A stretch of 27,317 bases of DNA, from positions 1 to 27,317 of the forward strand of contig JAQBGV010000241.1 of NCBI GenBank assembly GCA_032128395.1, read 5' to 3'. This document shows positions 7,873 through 16,506 of this stretch, piece after piece. Positions within the stretch are counted from its first letter, which is position 1. Each line of letters starts with the position of its first letter. The position numbers were made by a program, and so were the translations under genes. Source of the stretch: JAQBGV01 sp032128395 (GTDB lineage: Bacteria; Planctomycetota; UBA8108; UBA1146). The notes under the pieces are model-generated. The model had not been told where the DNA came from. It worked only from the letters and a program-made list of their open reading frames with translations, and did no database searches.

Positions 7873-8916
7873 TCAGAGCGTACAAAGATCGACGTTGTCG
7901 AAGTTCCGGCCGTAGAAGCGCATGTAGTGCATCTTGCGTTCGAGCGCTTCGAGCACGTAGCGCGAGAAGCGGATCTTCGTGAACTTCTGGGCACTCCCCA
8001 GTCCTCCCGGACTGAAGACGTTGATCTCCATCAGCTTGTCGCCGACGATGTCGAGGCCCACGAGGAACATCCCGTCCTGCACCAGCTTCGGGCGCACGAT
8101 CTCGGCGATCCGCAGTACTACGTCGTCGACCTCGGCGGCAGCGAGCTTCCCCCCCGCATGGATGTTGCTGCGCATGTCGCCCCCCGAGCGCAACCGGCGA
8201 AACGCGGCGTACTTCCCTTTCACTCGCAGGGGCCTGCCGTTCATCACGAACAGCCGCGTATCCCCCACCTCGGCCGCGGGGAGGTACTGCTGGGCGATCA
8301 CGAAACCATCCCGGCTCACGGCGTCGATCATCTGGTTCAGGTTCGAAAGGTCGCTCTCCTGCACGAGGAAGACGCTCGCCCCTCCGGAGCCCTGCAGGGG
8401 CTTGATCACGATCTTCCCCTCCTCGCGCGCGAACGCCTTGATCTCATCGCGGTCGCGCGTGATCAACGTCTTGGGCCGCACCTCCTCGGGGAAGAGCTGG
8501 AAGTACATCTTGCTCGCGGCCTTCGACAGGCCGTTCGGGTCGTTCACCACGATCACGCCGCGCCGGGTGGCGAGGCGGCCGAACTCGATGGCGATCGTCG
8601 AGGCCCAGGGACGGCTCAGGTAGTCATCCGAGGGGACGTTGCGCAGCATCAGCACATCGAAGTCATCGACCGTGACTCGTTGCGTGATGGCGTTCTTTCC
8701 GTGGAGTTCGGTGAGGAAGCTCTCGTTGCTGCTGTACCTCTTCTTGCGCACGGTGTGGGCCCGCGCCCGAATTCGCTCGTCCGGGTCGTAGGCGAAGTCC
8801 CCCACCCCGATCAGGTACGGCTCGTACCCGAGGTTCATCGCTTCCCAGGCGAGTCGGATGGTGGTGTAGCCTGCCTGCTCCGTCCTCACGTCGTTGACCA
8901 CGAAACCGATGCGCAT
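7873..8916 (-). CDS. Glutathione-synthetase-like ATP-grasp ligase (paralogue 1)
   Basis: A 347-aa carboxylate-amine ligase of the ATP-grasp fold. It should activate a carboxylate with ATP as an acyl-phosphate and join it to an amine, usually of an amino acid or peptide. Layout follows prokaryotic glutathione synthetase (GshB): an N-terminal Rossmann-like domain (MRIGFVVNDV), a linker domain, then the ATP-grasp core with KPLQGSGGASVFLV (Lys172), GDTRLFV (218-224), RSNIHAGGK, Asp289 and the metal-binding ending Glu297-x-Asn299 in LMEINVFSPGG. GshB proteins have NVTSPTG-type sequence here, so the acceptor site differs. The start is ATG 8916, with GAGGAGA as ribosome binding site; a longer open frame exists upstream but has no site and no homologous sequence. 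It is the last gene of the leftward cluster and clearly related to the ligase at 10514-11518. Substrate unknown. Confidence 0.88.
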   Translation of the reverse strand: MRIGFVVNDVRTEQAGYTTIRLAWEAMNLGYEPYLIGVGDFAYDPDERIRARAHTVRKKRYSSNESFLTELHGKNAITQRVTVDDFDVLMLRNVPSDDYLSRPWASTIAIEFGRLATRRGVIVVNDPNGLSKAASKMYFQLFPEEVRPKTLITRDRDEIKAFAREEGKIVIKPLQGSGGASVFLVQESDLSNLNQMIDAVSRDGFVIAQQYLPAAEVGDTRLFVMNGRPLRVKGKYAAFRRLRSGGDMRSNIHAGGKLAAAEVDDVVLRIAEIVRPKLVQDGMFLVGLDIVGDKLMEINVFSPGGLGSAQKFTKIRFSRYVLEALERKMHYMRFYGRNFDNVDLCTL

Positions 8917-8935
8917 CGCTTCTCCTCGAGAACTG

Positions 8936-8953
8936 GGCGGGGATCTCCCCGCC
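8936..8953. promoter_or_regulatory. GC-rich hairpin in the leader of the ATP-grasp gene
   Basis: An inverted repeat with perfect 8-bp arms (GGCGGGGA 8936-8943 and TCCCCGCC 8946-8953) lies in the 122-nt gap between the amidohydrolase stop and the ATP-grasp start, just before the ribosome binding site at 8921-8927. The central gap is two bases, so the real loop would be larger. It could attenuate, protect a processed mRNA end or tune translation; nothing in the sequence selects among these. Confidence 0.35.
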
Positions 8954-9038
8954 ATCGTACATCGTCCGAGGAATTGGTGCCTCGGAGCCACTCGTCGTCG
9001 ATCTCCACCGCTCACCGCCGGCCGAGCGCACTCCTCGG

Positions 9039-9824
9039 TCAGAGCCGGCCGTGCTCCTCGAGGATCCCCGGCACGGTCGAGGCGAGCGCGCGGTAGATCG
9101 CTTTCAGCTGATCACGGTCGGGTGCCCCCGTCCACTCATCCATGAAGAACTTCTTGAATTCCACGGCGATTACGCACGACTGCTCGGGGAACGCCTCGTG
9201 GGTGGAGAGAGCATGGTACCCCCCGCGGAACTTGACGTTTTCCCGGACATCGAGCGCCCCGCCGGGGAACTCGAACGCGCGGAGGTTCGCGATGAACCGA
9301 TCGATGAGCGGCCGGAACTTCTCCTCGGCGCGCAGGGTGCCGGTGCCGATGTTCACCTGGGGGTTCGCCTCTGGATCGGCGATCGGCCCCTCCGCTCCCT
9401 CGCGTCGATGGTTGTAGGTGTGCAGGTCGAGGACGATGAACGATCCGTGTCGCTCGGACAACTCGGCGTAGAAACTGCGGAGAGCGGCGTAGAACGCGCG
9501 GTGCTCCTCGAGCGAACGCTCGGCGATCTCGTCCGGCAGCTCTCCCTGCCACACCTCGAGTCCCCAGGCATCCTCCGGGGTGCGGTACACCGCTTTCTCC
9601 GGCGGCCGGTTCAGATCGACCTCGAAGCGAGAGTGCAGCCCGACGACCTGATGGGGGGCGACCTCGGTCCAGGGACCGGTGAACGGATCCTCCTCTCGCA
9701 ACCGCGCCGCTTCGGTGAGGGCGAGCAGTGGGCGAACCTCGTCCCGGACCCTGTGCCCATCGTGGATCGCACTCGCGACGAGCGGACCGTCTCCTCGGCG
9801 GAATTTCCAGATCGAGTCTTTCAT
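9039..9824 (-). CDS. N-formylglutamate-amidohydrolase-like hydrolase
   Basis: A 261-aa member of the N-formylglutamate amidohydrolase (FGase, HutG-type) family, which are zinc amidohydrolases that release an acyl group from glutamate or related compounds. Visible signatures are ASAIHDGHRVRDE (His21, His24), SRFEVDLNRPPE with Arg66, Asp70, Asn72 and Arg73, VLDLHTYNHR with Asp133, His135 and His139, and a conserved C-terminal IAVEFKKFF. These are candidate metal and substrate ligands by analogy to the family. The start ATG 9824 was chosen because AGAGGTGAG lies 6-7 nt ahead; ATG 9845 and 9890 are in frame but poorly placed. No histidine-degradation genes (hutH, hutU, hutI) are nearby. It sits between two ATP-grasp ligases instead, so a role on a peptide or acylated amino acid made by them is more likely than histidine catabolism (inference). 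Confidence 0.85.
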   Translation of the reverse strand: MKDSIWKFRRGDGPLVASAIHDGHRVRDEVRPLLALTEAARLREEDPFTGPWTEVAPHQVVGLHSRFEVDLNRPPEKAVYRTPEDAWGLEVWQGELPDEIAERSLEEHRAFYAALRSFYAELSERHGSFIVLDLHTYNHRREGAEGPIADPEANPQVNIGTGTLRAEEKFRPLIDRFIANLRAFEFPGGALDVRENVKFRGGYHALSTHEAFPEQSCVIAVEFKKFFMDEWTGAPDRDQLKAIYRALASTVPGILEEHGRL

Positions 9825-9856
9825 CCAGTGCTCACCTCTCTGCATGACGCCGGGCC

Positions 9857-9871
9857 GGGCCGGTACGGCCC
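9857..9871. promoter_or_regulatory. Small GC hairpin in the leader of the amidohydrolase gene
   Basis: The 117-nt gap between the UPF0316 stop and the amidohydrolase start contains a perfect 6-bp stem with a 3-nt loop (GGGCCG 9857-9862, CGGCCC 9866-9871), about 33 nt ahead of the start codon. A second short inverted repeat lies near 9910-9930. Such elements arise readily in GC-rich DNA, so the call is weak. Confidence 0.2.
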
Positions 9872-9941
9872 CGTTCCCCGACCGGGACAATATCGCCGAA
9901 GGGGACTGCGGAGAGATTCCAATCTCCGACTCTCCGTCCGA

Positions 9942-10511
9942 CTACTTTTTCTTCGTCCGACCCCGCCAGCCGGTGGACAATACGGGGATCGGGGCAGGGA
10001 GCATCGTCACCTCCCGCTTGATGTCAGAGATCGTGATGATCGCGCCCGGGTCGATCTCGAGGATCTTCCGGAGCAGGTCCGGGACCCTCCGGCGCCGCTC
10101 GACGATGAGCAGGACTTCGACCGGCGTGTTGTTCTCGTCGCTCCCGGCGAGTTCGGTCACGGAGTGCCCGAGAGCACGGAGCCGTCCCGCGAGGTCGATG
10201 TCGAGGTTGTGGGAGATCGCCCGAACGAGCTCGGTACCGAGCGCGAGCTTCGACTCCAGCCAGATCCCGACGATGTTCCCGGTGGCGAATCCGCCGGCGT
10301 AGGCGACCGCGAGATACCAGCGATCGAGGTTCTGGATCGCCTTCCCCGCCGCGAGCAGCCAGATCATGATCTCGAAGAAACCGAGGAACGCCGCCGTCAG
10401 GCGGTGCCCCCGGAAGACGAGGATCGTCCGGACCGTGCCGAGCGACACGTCGACGATCCGCGCGAAGAAGATCAGGAACGGCAAGACCCACGGATCGTCG
10501 AGCCACGGCAC
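9942..10511 (-). CDS. UPF0316 / DUF2179 inner-membrane protein
   Basis: A 189-aa protein with three hydrophobic helices in the first 95 residues (about 8-28 with FARIVDVSLGTVRTILVFRG, 38-58 and 65-85), then a soluble C-terminal domain of the DUF2179 type (about 105-170, including GHSVTELAGSDENN and ILEIDPGAIITISDI). This layout is that of the UPF0316/DUF5698 family, whose biochemical role is unknown. The C-terminus ends in basic residues (GWRGRTKKK). The start is GTG 10511, only 2 nt after the stop of the ATP-grasp gene at 10514. Its ribosome binding site (GGGGGGAG) lies inside the end of that gene, so the two are very likely translationally coupled. In this cluster it could be a membrane sensor or a platform for the ligases (speculative). 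Confidence 0.85.
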   Translation of the reverse strand: MPWLDDPWVLPFLIFFARIVDVSLGTVRTILVFRGHRLTAAFLGFFEIMIWLLAAGKAIQNLDRWYLAVAYAGGFATGNIVGIWLESKLALGTELVRAISHNLDIDLAGRLRALGHSVTELAGSDENNTPVEVLLIVERRRRVPDLLRKILEIDPGAIITISDIKREVTMLPAPIPVLSTGWRGRTKKK

Positions 10512-10513
10512 GG

Positions 10514-11518
10514 CTACTGCTCCCCCCAGCTACGGACTCCCCGGGCGACCGCGTTTTCGAGCGCCGCGATGACCGGGCTCGTGAAATCGACCCCCTCGAG
10601 TTCACCGGCGGCGCGCAGCCCCCCTGGGGCGAAGACGTTGACTTCGAGCAGCCGGTCCCCGACCAGATCGAGACCGACCAAATGGAGCCCGTCGAGGATC
10701 AGCCGCGGCCCGATCGTCCGGGCGACCTCGAGCATCGCCTCGGTGACCTCCGCCCTCGTCGCCTTGCCTCCGGCGTGGACGTTGCTGCGCAGGTCATCCC
10801 CCCCGCGCACCCGCCGAACCGCCGCGACTCGCCCCTCGACGACCATCGGTTTCCCTTCGAGGAGGAGGATGCGCGTGTCCCCCTCGACTGCTTCGGGGAC
10901 GTACTCCTGGGCGACGATGAAGCCGTCACGACGAATGGTCATCGCGATCGGCTCGAGGTTTCGGGTCTCCTCGGCCCGGACCAGGAAGACCGATCGTCCC
11001 CCCGATCCGCCGAGCGGTTTCAGGACCACCCTTTGGTGCGCCGCGACGAACGACTCGAGCTGATCCATGTCCCGGGTGACCAGGGTCCTCGGGCGGACCT
11101 CCCGGGGGAGCTCGAGGAGGTACAGCTTGTCCGCGGCGCGATAGAGTCCACGCGGCTCGTTCCACACCACCACGCCCCGGCGTTCGCAGATCGCGCCGAA
11201 CCGCAGTGCGAGGTCCTGGGCCCAGGGATGCTGAACGAATGGATTGTTGCGGAGGAGGATGGCGTCGAGGCGTTCGACCTCGATCCGCTCCGAGCGGCCC
11301 CCGCGGACCGTGGCGACCGCGCTCTCGGCATCGTGGACCCTCTCGGCGGGAACCCGGCGGGCCCGAAGGCGTGGCCCGGCGTCAGGGTCGATCTCCATCC
11401 TCCCCACCGTGGTCATCCAGACCTCGTGCCCCCGCGAAGCCGCGACCGACGCGAGGTGGAAGTTCGACTCCCCCGTATCGCTGGTCGCGAGTGAGTTGAT
11501 GACGATCGCGATCCGCAT
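10514..11518 (-). CDS. Glutathione-synthetase-like ATP-grasp ligase (paralogue 2)
   Basis: A 334-aa ATP-grasp carboxylate-amine ligase, homologous along its whole length to the ligase at 7873-8916. Matching landmarks are MRIAIVINSL at the N-terminus, NEPRGLYRAADKLYLLELP, KPLGGSGGRSVFLV with Lys167, GDTRILLL (213-220), RSNVHAGGK, Asp284, and Glu292-x-Asn294 in LLEVNVFAPGG. The ATP and metal residues are intact, so both copies should be active. The N-terminal third, where GshB binds its first substrate, is the least similar between them, suggesting different substrates. The start ATG 11518 has a GGAGGGAG site. It begins 39 nt after the MscS-type channel gene and ends 2 nt before the UPF0316 gene. 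Related families make glutathione, glutathionylspermidine, oligoglutamate tails or capped peptides; which applies here is unknown. Confidence 0.88.
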   Translation of the reverse strand: MRIAIVINSLATSDTGESNFHLASVAASRGHEVWMTTVGRMEIDPDAGPRLRARRVPAERVHDAESAVATVRGGRSERIEVERLDAILLRNNPFVQHPWAQDLALRFGAICERRGVVVWNEPRGLYRAADKLYLLELPREVRPRTLVTRDMDQLESFVAAHQRVVLKPLGGSGGRSVFLVRAEETRNLEPIAMTIRRDGFIVAQEYVPEAVEGDTRILLLEGKPMVVEGRVAAVRRVRGGDDLRSNVHAGGKATRAEVTEAMLEVARTIGPRLILDGLHLVGLDLVGDRLLEVNVFAPGGLRAAGELEGVDFTSPVIAALENAVARGVRSWGEQ

Positions 11519-11557
11519 CCCGTCTCCCTCCGGCGCCCGATCGTACCGGGTGCGGTC

Positions 11558-14500
11558 TCAGGCATTCTCCGGACGACGTGGCTCGGCCGGCGAGGTCGGC
11601 CGCGGAAGATCGCGCAACCCCGGCGCACTCCGGACGTGCAGGTCGCGCTGGGGAAACGCGATCTCGATCCCCTCGCGACGGAACTCCGCGTCGATCGCAC
11701 CGTGGATCGCATCGGTCACTGGAGCCCAAACGTCGCGGTGGGGGGATGAAGACCCGCAGCTCGAAGTCGAGAGAGCTCTCCCCGAACCGATGGAAGAGCA
11801 CGGTGGGGGCGGGATCTTCGAGGACCTGCGCGGTCCGCTCGGCGACATCCAGGAGCAGATGGCGAGCTTTGTCCACGTCCGATCCGTACGCGATCCCGAC
11901 CGTGATGGTCAGCCGGCTGATCGGGTCGGAGAGGGTCCAGTTGATCAGGCTCCCGGTGATGAACTCCTTGTTCGGGATCAGGAGCTCGCGCCGGTCGTAG
12001 TCCTGGATCGTCGTGGATCGCATCTGCAGTCGGAGCACGCGGCCCTCGATCCCGGCCACGGTCACGATGTCGCCGACCCGAACCGGGCGCTCGAGGAGGA
12101 TGATCAACCCTGAGACGAAGTTCGCGAAAATCTCCTGCAGTCCGAATGCGAGCCCGAACGTGAACGCCGCTGCGAGCCATTGGATGTTTCCCCACCCGAT
12201 CCCGACCGCCCCGAAGGCGATCGTGGTCCCGATGATCAGGATCAGGTACCGGGCGATCGAGCGGATCGCGTAGCGCGACCCACGGTCGAGGGGGAGTCGC
12301 GCGAGGACCGCGATCTCGAGGAGGCCCGGCACGTTCCTGGTCGCGATCCCCGTGAAGAAGAGGAGCAGGAGCGTCAGGAGCAGGTCGGAGAGGTCGACGG
12401 CATCGGCCGAAGGGTGCGGCGACGACTCCGCGGAGCTCGAGGAAGTGTCCGGGAAGACGCCGGCCGGGCCGATGGAGGGGGCGCTCGGAGCCTCCGTGCC
12501 CCTGGCGGAGTCCTCTCCCTTCGCGTCGGCGGTCCCCCCAGTCTCGGGGCGAGGAGGCGCGGTCATCCGCGGGCCCTCCTTCTTCACGACGGCGAGGTAG
12601 TCCCTGAGCGTTCGGCTCTCCCCCTGGTCGCTCGGCACCCACTGAAGTGCAGGGTAGATCTTCACCCTCTCGAGGACGTGCAGAGCCGGGAGGATGTCCA
12701 CCCAGAACAGATACAGACCCAGGCCGAGCGCCACCGACAAGCCGGCCCGGAAGAGTTGCTTCGTCTGCGCGTCGAGGGCGGGGATGTCCACTTCATCCTC
12801 GGCGGGCTCGACCTCCCCCGCCGTCTCGGCGGATTCCTCGCTCGCCCGCCGACGGATGCGGATCTGCTGGAAGGCGAGCCGACGACGGGCGACGAAGAGC
12901 CACCGCAGCAGGATCGCGTTGACGAGCAGCACCAGGAGCACGAAGCCGATCGACCACTGGAGCCTCATGCCGAGCTCGCGGGCGGTGTAGGTGTAGCCGG
13001 CGGCGGCGGCGATCCCGAGTCCGGGGGGAAGTGCGAGGAGCGGAAGGAACCAAGCGAGACGCAGCCGGGAGACGAGGCTCGCCGGGTTGCGCCGGATATA
13101 GTCGCCGAGGACCGGACCGTGCGGACGCAGGGTCCGCCAGACGAACATCGTGACCGCCAGCACGGCGACTTCGAACGACAGCAGACCGATCGAGTCGGCG
13201 TACTCCCTCTTGGGTTGCGCATCGAAGAGGGTCCAGACGGCGTACGCGGGGACGAGAACCCAGCTGCAGAGCGCGAGATTCCTCCCGAGACTCGCCACCG
13301 CCTTCGCGGGCCAGCGAAAGTGGCTCTCGGCGAGTCTCTTCGGGCGGGTCGCGTACACGACGAGGAGTAGGACCAGGAGCAGCCCCGACGAGTCGTGGAG
13401 TGCGACCCCGGTCGCCACCGCGTGGTCTACCCCAGTCGAAGTCGCCAAGGGTTCCTGCTCCACCGGGATGGAGAGCATCACCCGCCCGATGACGAACAGA
13501 CCGAACGGTACCGGCAGGGCGAGGAGCACGGTGAGGGCGAGTTCCCCCCAGGTGTGCCGCAGGGAGTCGGTGCTGTGGTGGCGCACTCTCTCCGAAAATC
13601 CCTCGCTCTGGCGGAGGAGGCGGGGACGCACCGTCACGAGTGCGAGGAGGAGCAGGACGAACAGGAGCGCCGTGATCCATCGGTCGCGGAGGAGACTCGC
13701 CAAACGCTCGAGGGCGGCCCGCCACTCGGCGCCGTCGAAGAGCCACCCGAGCGCGTCGGGTCCGTCACGGGTCCGCTCCGCGAAACCGGAGGTTGCGTTC
13801 GGTACCCAGAGGACTCGCTCCTCGATGTACTGTCGGTAGGCATCGGTGACGCGCTCGTAGACCGCGAGCGCTGCGAGGTGATCGGCGAGGCTCTCCGTGA
13901 GCAGGGTCAGGTCGTTGACGATTTCCTGGCGGTGCGCGAGACCCTGCCGGAGGAGTTGGCCCCCCCTTTGACGAATCTCGACATCCTCCGCTCGGTCCTC
14001 TGCTAGCCCCAACTCAGACGCGAGCGCGTTCCCCCTCGCCTGAATGTCCTTCTCTGTGGCCCACTTCTCCTTCTCGATGAACAGCTCGTACTGCACCTCG
14101 TTGAGCTCTCGTCGGATGTTTCGCAAGTCCCGGCGGACGACCCCCGGGAAAGGGAGCTTCCCCAGTTCGAGACGCAGGGTTTCCCCGGCCGGGGTGAGCC
14201 CGAACTCCAGGACGCGCCGGAGGGCGAACTCGAACCCTATCTTGAGCTCGGAAAGACTCCCCAGTGTCTTGTCACGAGCGGTCTGGGCGCGCGAGATTCG
14301 CGAGAGGGAGCCGTCATCTCCCCCCCGACTGGCGGCGAGCGCCTCGATCTCGAGGGCGAGGGTCTCGAGGACCGGGTACCTGGCGGCCGTCGTCCGTCGG
14401 CTCACCTCCGCCTCAGCCGCGACGTTCGCTGCTTCGACGACGCGCTTGGCCGCCAATTCGGCATCGAGAGCCGACACTCGCCGCTCGGCGATCCCGGCCC

Positions 14501-15224
14501 GTCGCAGCGCCCGCTCCCGCCGCAGGGGGAGGAGCTCTCGTCGGCCGTTCAGGGAATCGAGTTCCGCGCGGAGGATCTCGGCCTCGGCGGCGATCTCCCG
14601 CCGGCGGGCGAGAGATTGAACGACAGGGGCCCGGGCGATCACGTCGCCGCTGCCGATCTCAGCCGCGGTCCCTAACTGTTCCTCGAGCTGGCTGGTCTCC
14701 TGCTGGATCTGCGCCAGGCGCGTCGCGATGTCGGCGCGCCGGATCTCACGTGTGGGTCCTTCTGCTTGGAGCTTCTCCGCGTCTTCCTTGGCGGCGGTCC
14801 ACTCGGCGCTCGCCTGTCTGAGCGCATCCTCGAGCTGGGCGAGGGTGCGCGGGCCGTTCTCCTCGGACTCCGCTCGAGGGAGCGGCGCTGCCAGCTCCTC
14901 CCGGAGCAACTCCGCCCGGCGCGGAGCCGCCTCCAGCTCCTGCCTGTGGGAGATCGCCCCCTGGTCGTGAGCTTCGGCGCTGGTGAGCGAGTTGAGGGCC
15001 GCGCGGTAAGCGGTCAGCGCGACCTCGCGGGCCGCTGGATCGCCGGACTCCGCGGCTTCGATCTGAGCGATCGCGTCTACGACCGAGTCGCGGGACGGAG
15101 TGGGGAGGGGCGGTGGCTCCTCCTGCCCCCACGAGAGCGGCGCTAGCGCGAAACCGAAGATCGCGATGAGGAGGGGAAGGGCCCGCAGAGGGGTGGCCGG
15201 TCGGGTGGACAGCAAGATTCGCAC
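11558..15224 (-). CDS. Large MscS-family mechanosensitive channel (MscK/MscM-like), frame disrupted near the C-terminus
   Basis: About 1221 aa once one extra base is removed. A signal peptide (RILLSTRPATPLRALPLLIAIF) leads into a long Ala/Glu/Arg-rich periplasmic coiled-coil region (about 30-480). Many transmembrane helices and the C-terminal MscS pore and beta-domain follow (FGLAFGLQEIFANFVSGLII, RPVRVGDIVTV, LLIPNKEFITGSLINWTLSD). A roughly 55-residue Ser/Pro/Ala/acidic insert (about 885-940) precedes the last helices. At the G6 run 11740-11745, the frame leaves family sequence after ELRVFIP. One base fewer restores HRDVWAPVTDAIHGAIDAEF and AFPQRDLHVRS, ending at 11558. GTG 15224 is preferred as the start, with GAGGGG 6 nt ahead; ATG 15248 is an alternative. 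The channel would release solutes under hypo-osmotic stress. Confidence 0.86.
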
Positions 15225-15333
15225 TTCATTCCCCTCGGAGGGCGCCATGCCCCGTCGAGCGCGGAGTTTGGCGCGGAATGCCGCGAACTGCCAGCGTTCG
15301 GGCGCCGCGATTCCTTGGATTTGCGACAGCCTC

Positions 15334-16395
15334 CTAGATCCAGTGCTTCCTCCGGAACGCGACCAACATGGAGGCGCCCGCGACCAAGGTGACGATCCAG
15401 AAAACGGGATAGCTCCAGCTCCATTTCGTCTCCGGCATGTGCTCGAAGTTCATCCCGTAGATCCCCGCCAGGAACGTGAGGGGAACGAAGATCGTCGCGA
15501 TGATCGTGAGGACCTTCATCACTTCGTTCATGCGGTTGCTGACGCTCGAGAGAAACAGGTCCTGCAGCCCGGACGCCATGTCGCGGAAGGACTCCACCGT
15601 GTCGACGACTTGCACGGCGTGGTCGTAGACATCCCTCAGAAAGAGCTGGGTACGATCGGTGATGAGGGGATTCTCGACGCGGATCAGGCCGCTGAGGAGC
15701 TCTCTCAGGGGCCAGATCGACCGACGGAGCAGGATCAATTCCCGCTTCAGGTGGTGGATGCGGGGGAGGTGAGCCGGATCCGCGTCTTCCACCAGCTCCC
15801 GCTCGATCTCTTCGATCTCCTCGCCGAGACGCTCGAGCAGCACGAAGTAGCTGTCGACGACCGCGTCCGCGAGGGCGTAGGTCAGATAGTCCGCGCCGCT
15901 TTTTCGAATGCGGCCCTTGCCGCTCCGGATACGGGCACGTACTCCCTCGAACACATCGCCGGGGATCTCCTGGAAGCTGATGACGAACCCGGGGCCGAGG
16001 ACCAGGCTCAGCTGTTCGGAATGGATGACTTTTCGCTCCGAATCGAAGCGCAGCATGCGGAGGACTAGGAACATATGGTCCTCGTACTCCTCCAGCTTGG
16101 GCCTCTGCGTGGTGTGGACGACATCCTCGAGGAGGAGCGGGTGGAGTCCGAATCGATTGCCGATCGACTGGATCGTCTCGGTGTCGTGCAGCCCGTCCAG
16201 GTTGATCCAGGAGACGGACTCGCGTTCACGCAGCTCGAAACACTCCTCGATGGAGGTGACTTCCTTCTCTTCGAGGCGCTCTTCATCGTAGTCGAAGAAG
16301 CGGATCCGAATCTGGTCGACCCTCTGCTCTCCGGAGTACTCGATGGTTCCCGGTGGCGCGCCGACCGATCTGCGTCCCCCTGAGTATCTGGCCAT
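15334..16395 (-). CDS. corA: CorA-family divalent metal (Mg2+/Co2+) transporter
   Basis: A 353-aa inner-membrane channel of the CorA metal-ion transporter family. The long N-terminal cytoplasmic domain contains SWINLDGLHDTETIQSIGNRF and HPLLLEDVVHTTQRPKLEEY, then a long helix rich in Glu, Arg and Leu. Two C-terminal transmembrane helices flank the selectivity-filter signature YGMNFEHMPE (GMN at 314-316). The C-terminus RRKHWI is basic, as usual. ATG 16395 is the preferred start (GGGGAG 10 nt upstream); GTG 16425 adds ten residues but lacks a site. It is placed between the DUF1704 peptidase and the MscS channel, with gaps of about 110 nt on each side. The transported metal (Mg2+, Co2+, Ni2+ or Zn2+) cannot be told apart from sequence. 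Confidence 0.93.
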   Translation of the reverse strand: MARYSGGRRSVGAPPGTIEYSGEQRVDQIRIRFFDYDEERLEEKEVTSIEECFELRERESVSWINLDGLHDTETIQSIGNRFGLHPLLLEDVVHTTQRPKLEEYEDHMFLVLRMLRFDSERKVIHSEQLSLVLGPGFVISFQEIPGDVFEGVRARIRSGKGRIRKSGADYLTYALADAVVDSYFVLLERLGEEIEEIERELVEDADPAHLPRIHHLKRELILLRRSIWPLRELLSGLIRVENPLITDRTQLFLRDVYDHAVQVVDTVESFRDMASGLQDLFLSSVSNRMNEVMKVLTIIATIFVPLTFLAGIYGMNFEHMPETKWSWSYPVFWIVTLVAGASMLVAFRRKHWI

Positions 16396-16423
16396 GGTCG
16401 TCGCGCTCCCCTTCCGTCCGACC

Positions 16424-16474
16424 ACCGAGAGTGGCGCATCATAGTGAGCCGAAAGGTGGTTTGCCCCTCTCGGT
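16424..16474. promoter_or_regulatory. Inverted repeat between the DUF1704 peptidase and corA
   Basis: The 111-nt spacer holds perfect 8-bp arms ACCGAGAG (16424-16431) and CTCTCGGT (16467-16474), separated by 35 nt. In the leftward transcript it would form a long-loop hairpin shortly before the corA start. It could be a weak terminator, a leader structure or an operator. There is no U-run after it. No other gene-like sequence is visible in the spacer. Confidence 0.25.
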
Positions 16475-16506
16475 CGCCGTCATGACGCTATCGATGATCC
16501 CGATTC

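Noticed and set aside
9051..11063. Plus-strand open frame of 670 codons across the amidohydrolase and ligase region
   Set aside because: Crosses several convincing minus-strand genes and their gaps, with no recognisable domain.
7873..11518. Ordinary glutathione biosynthesis locus
   Set aside because: No glutamate-cysteine ligase, two copies rather than one, and a changed acceptor-site ending; the fold is shared but the pathway is not supported.
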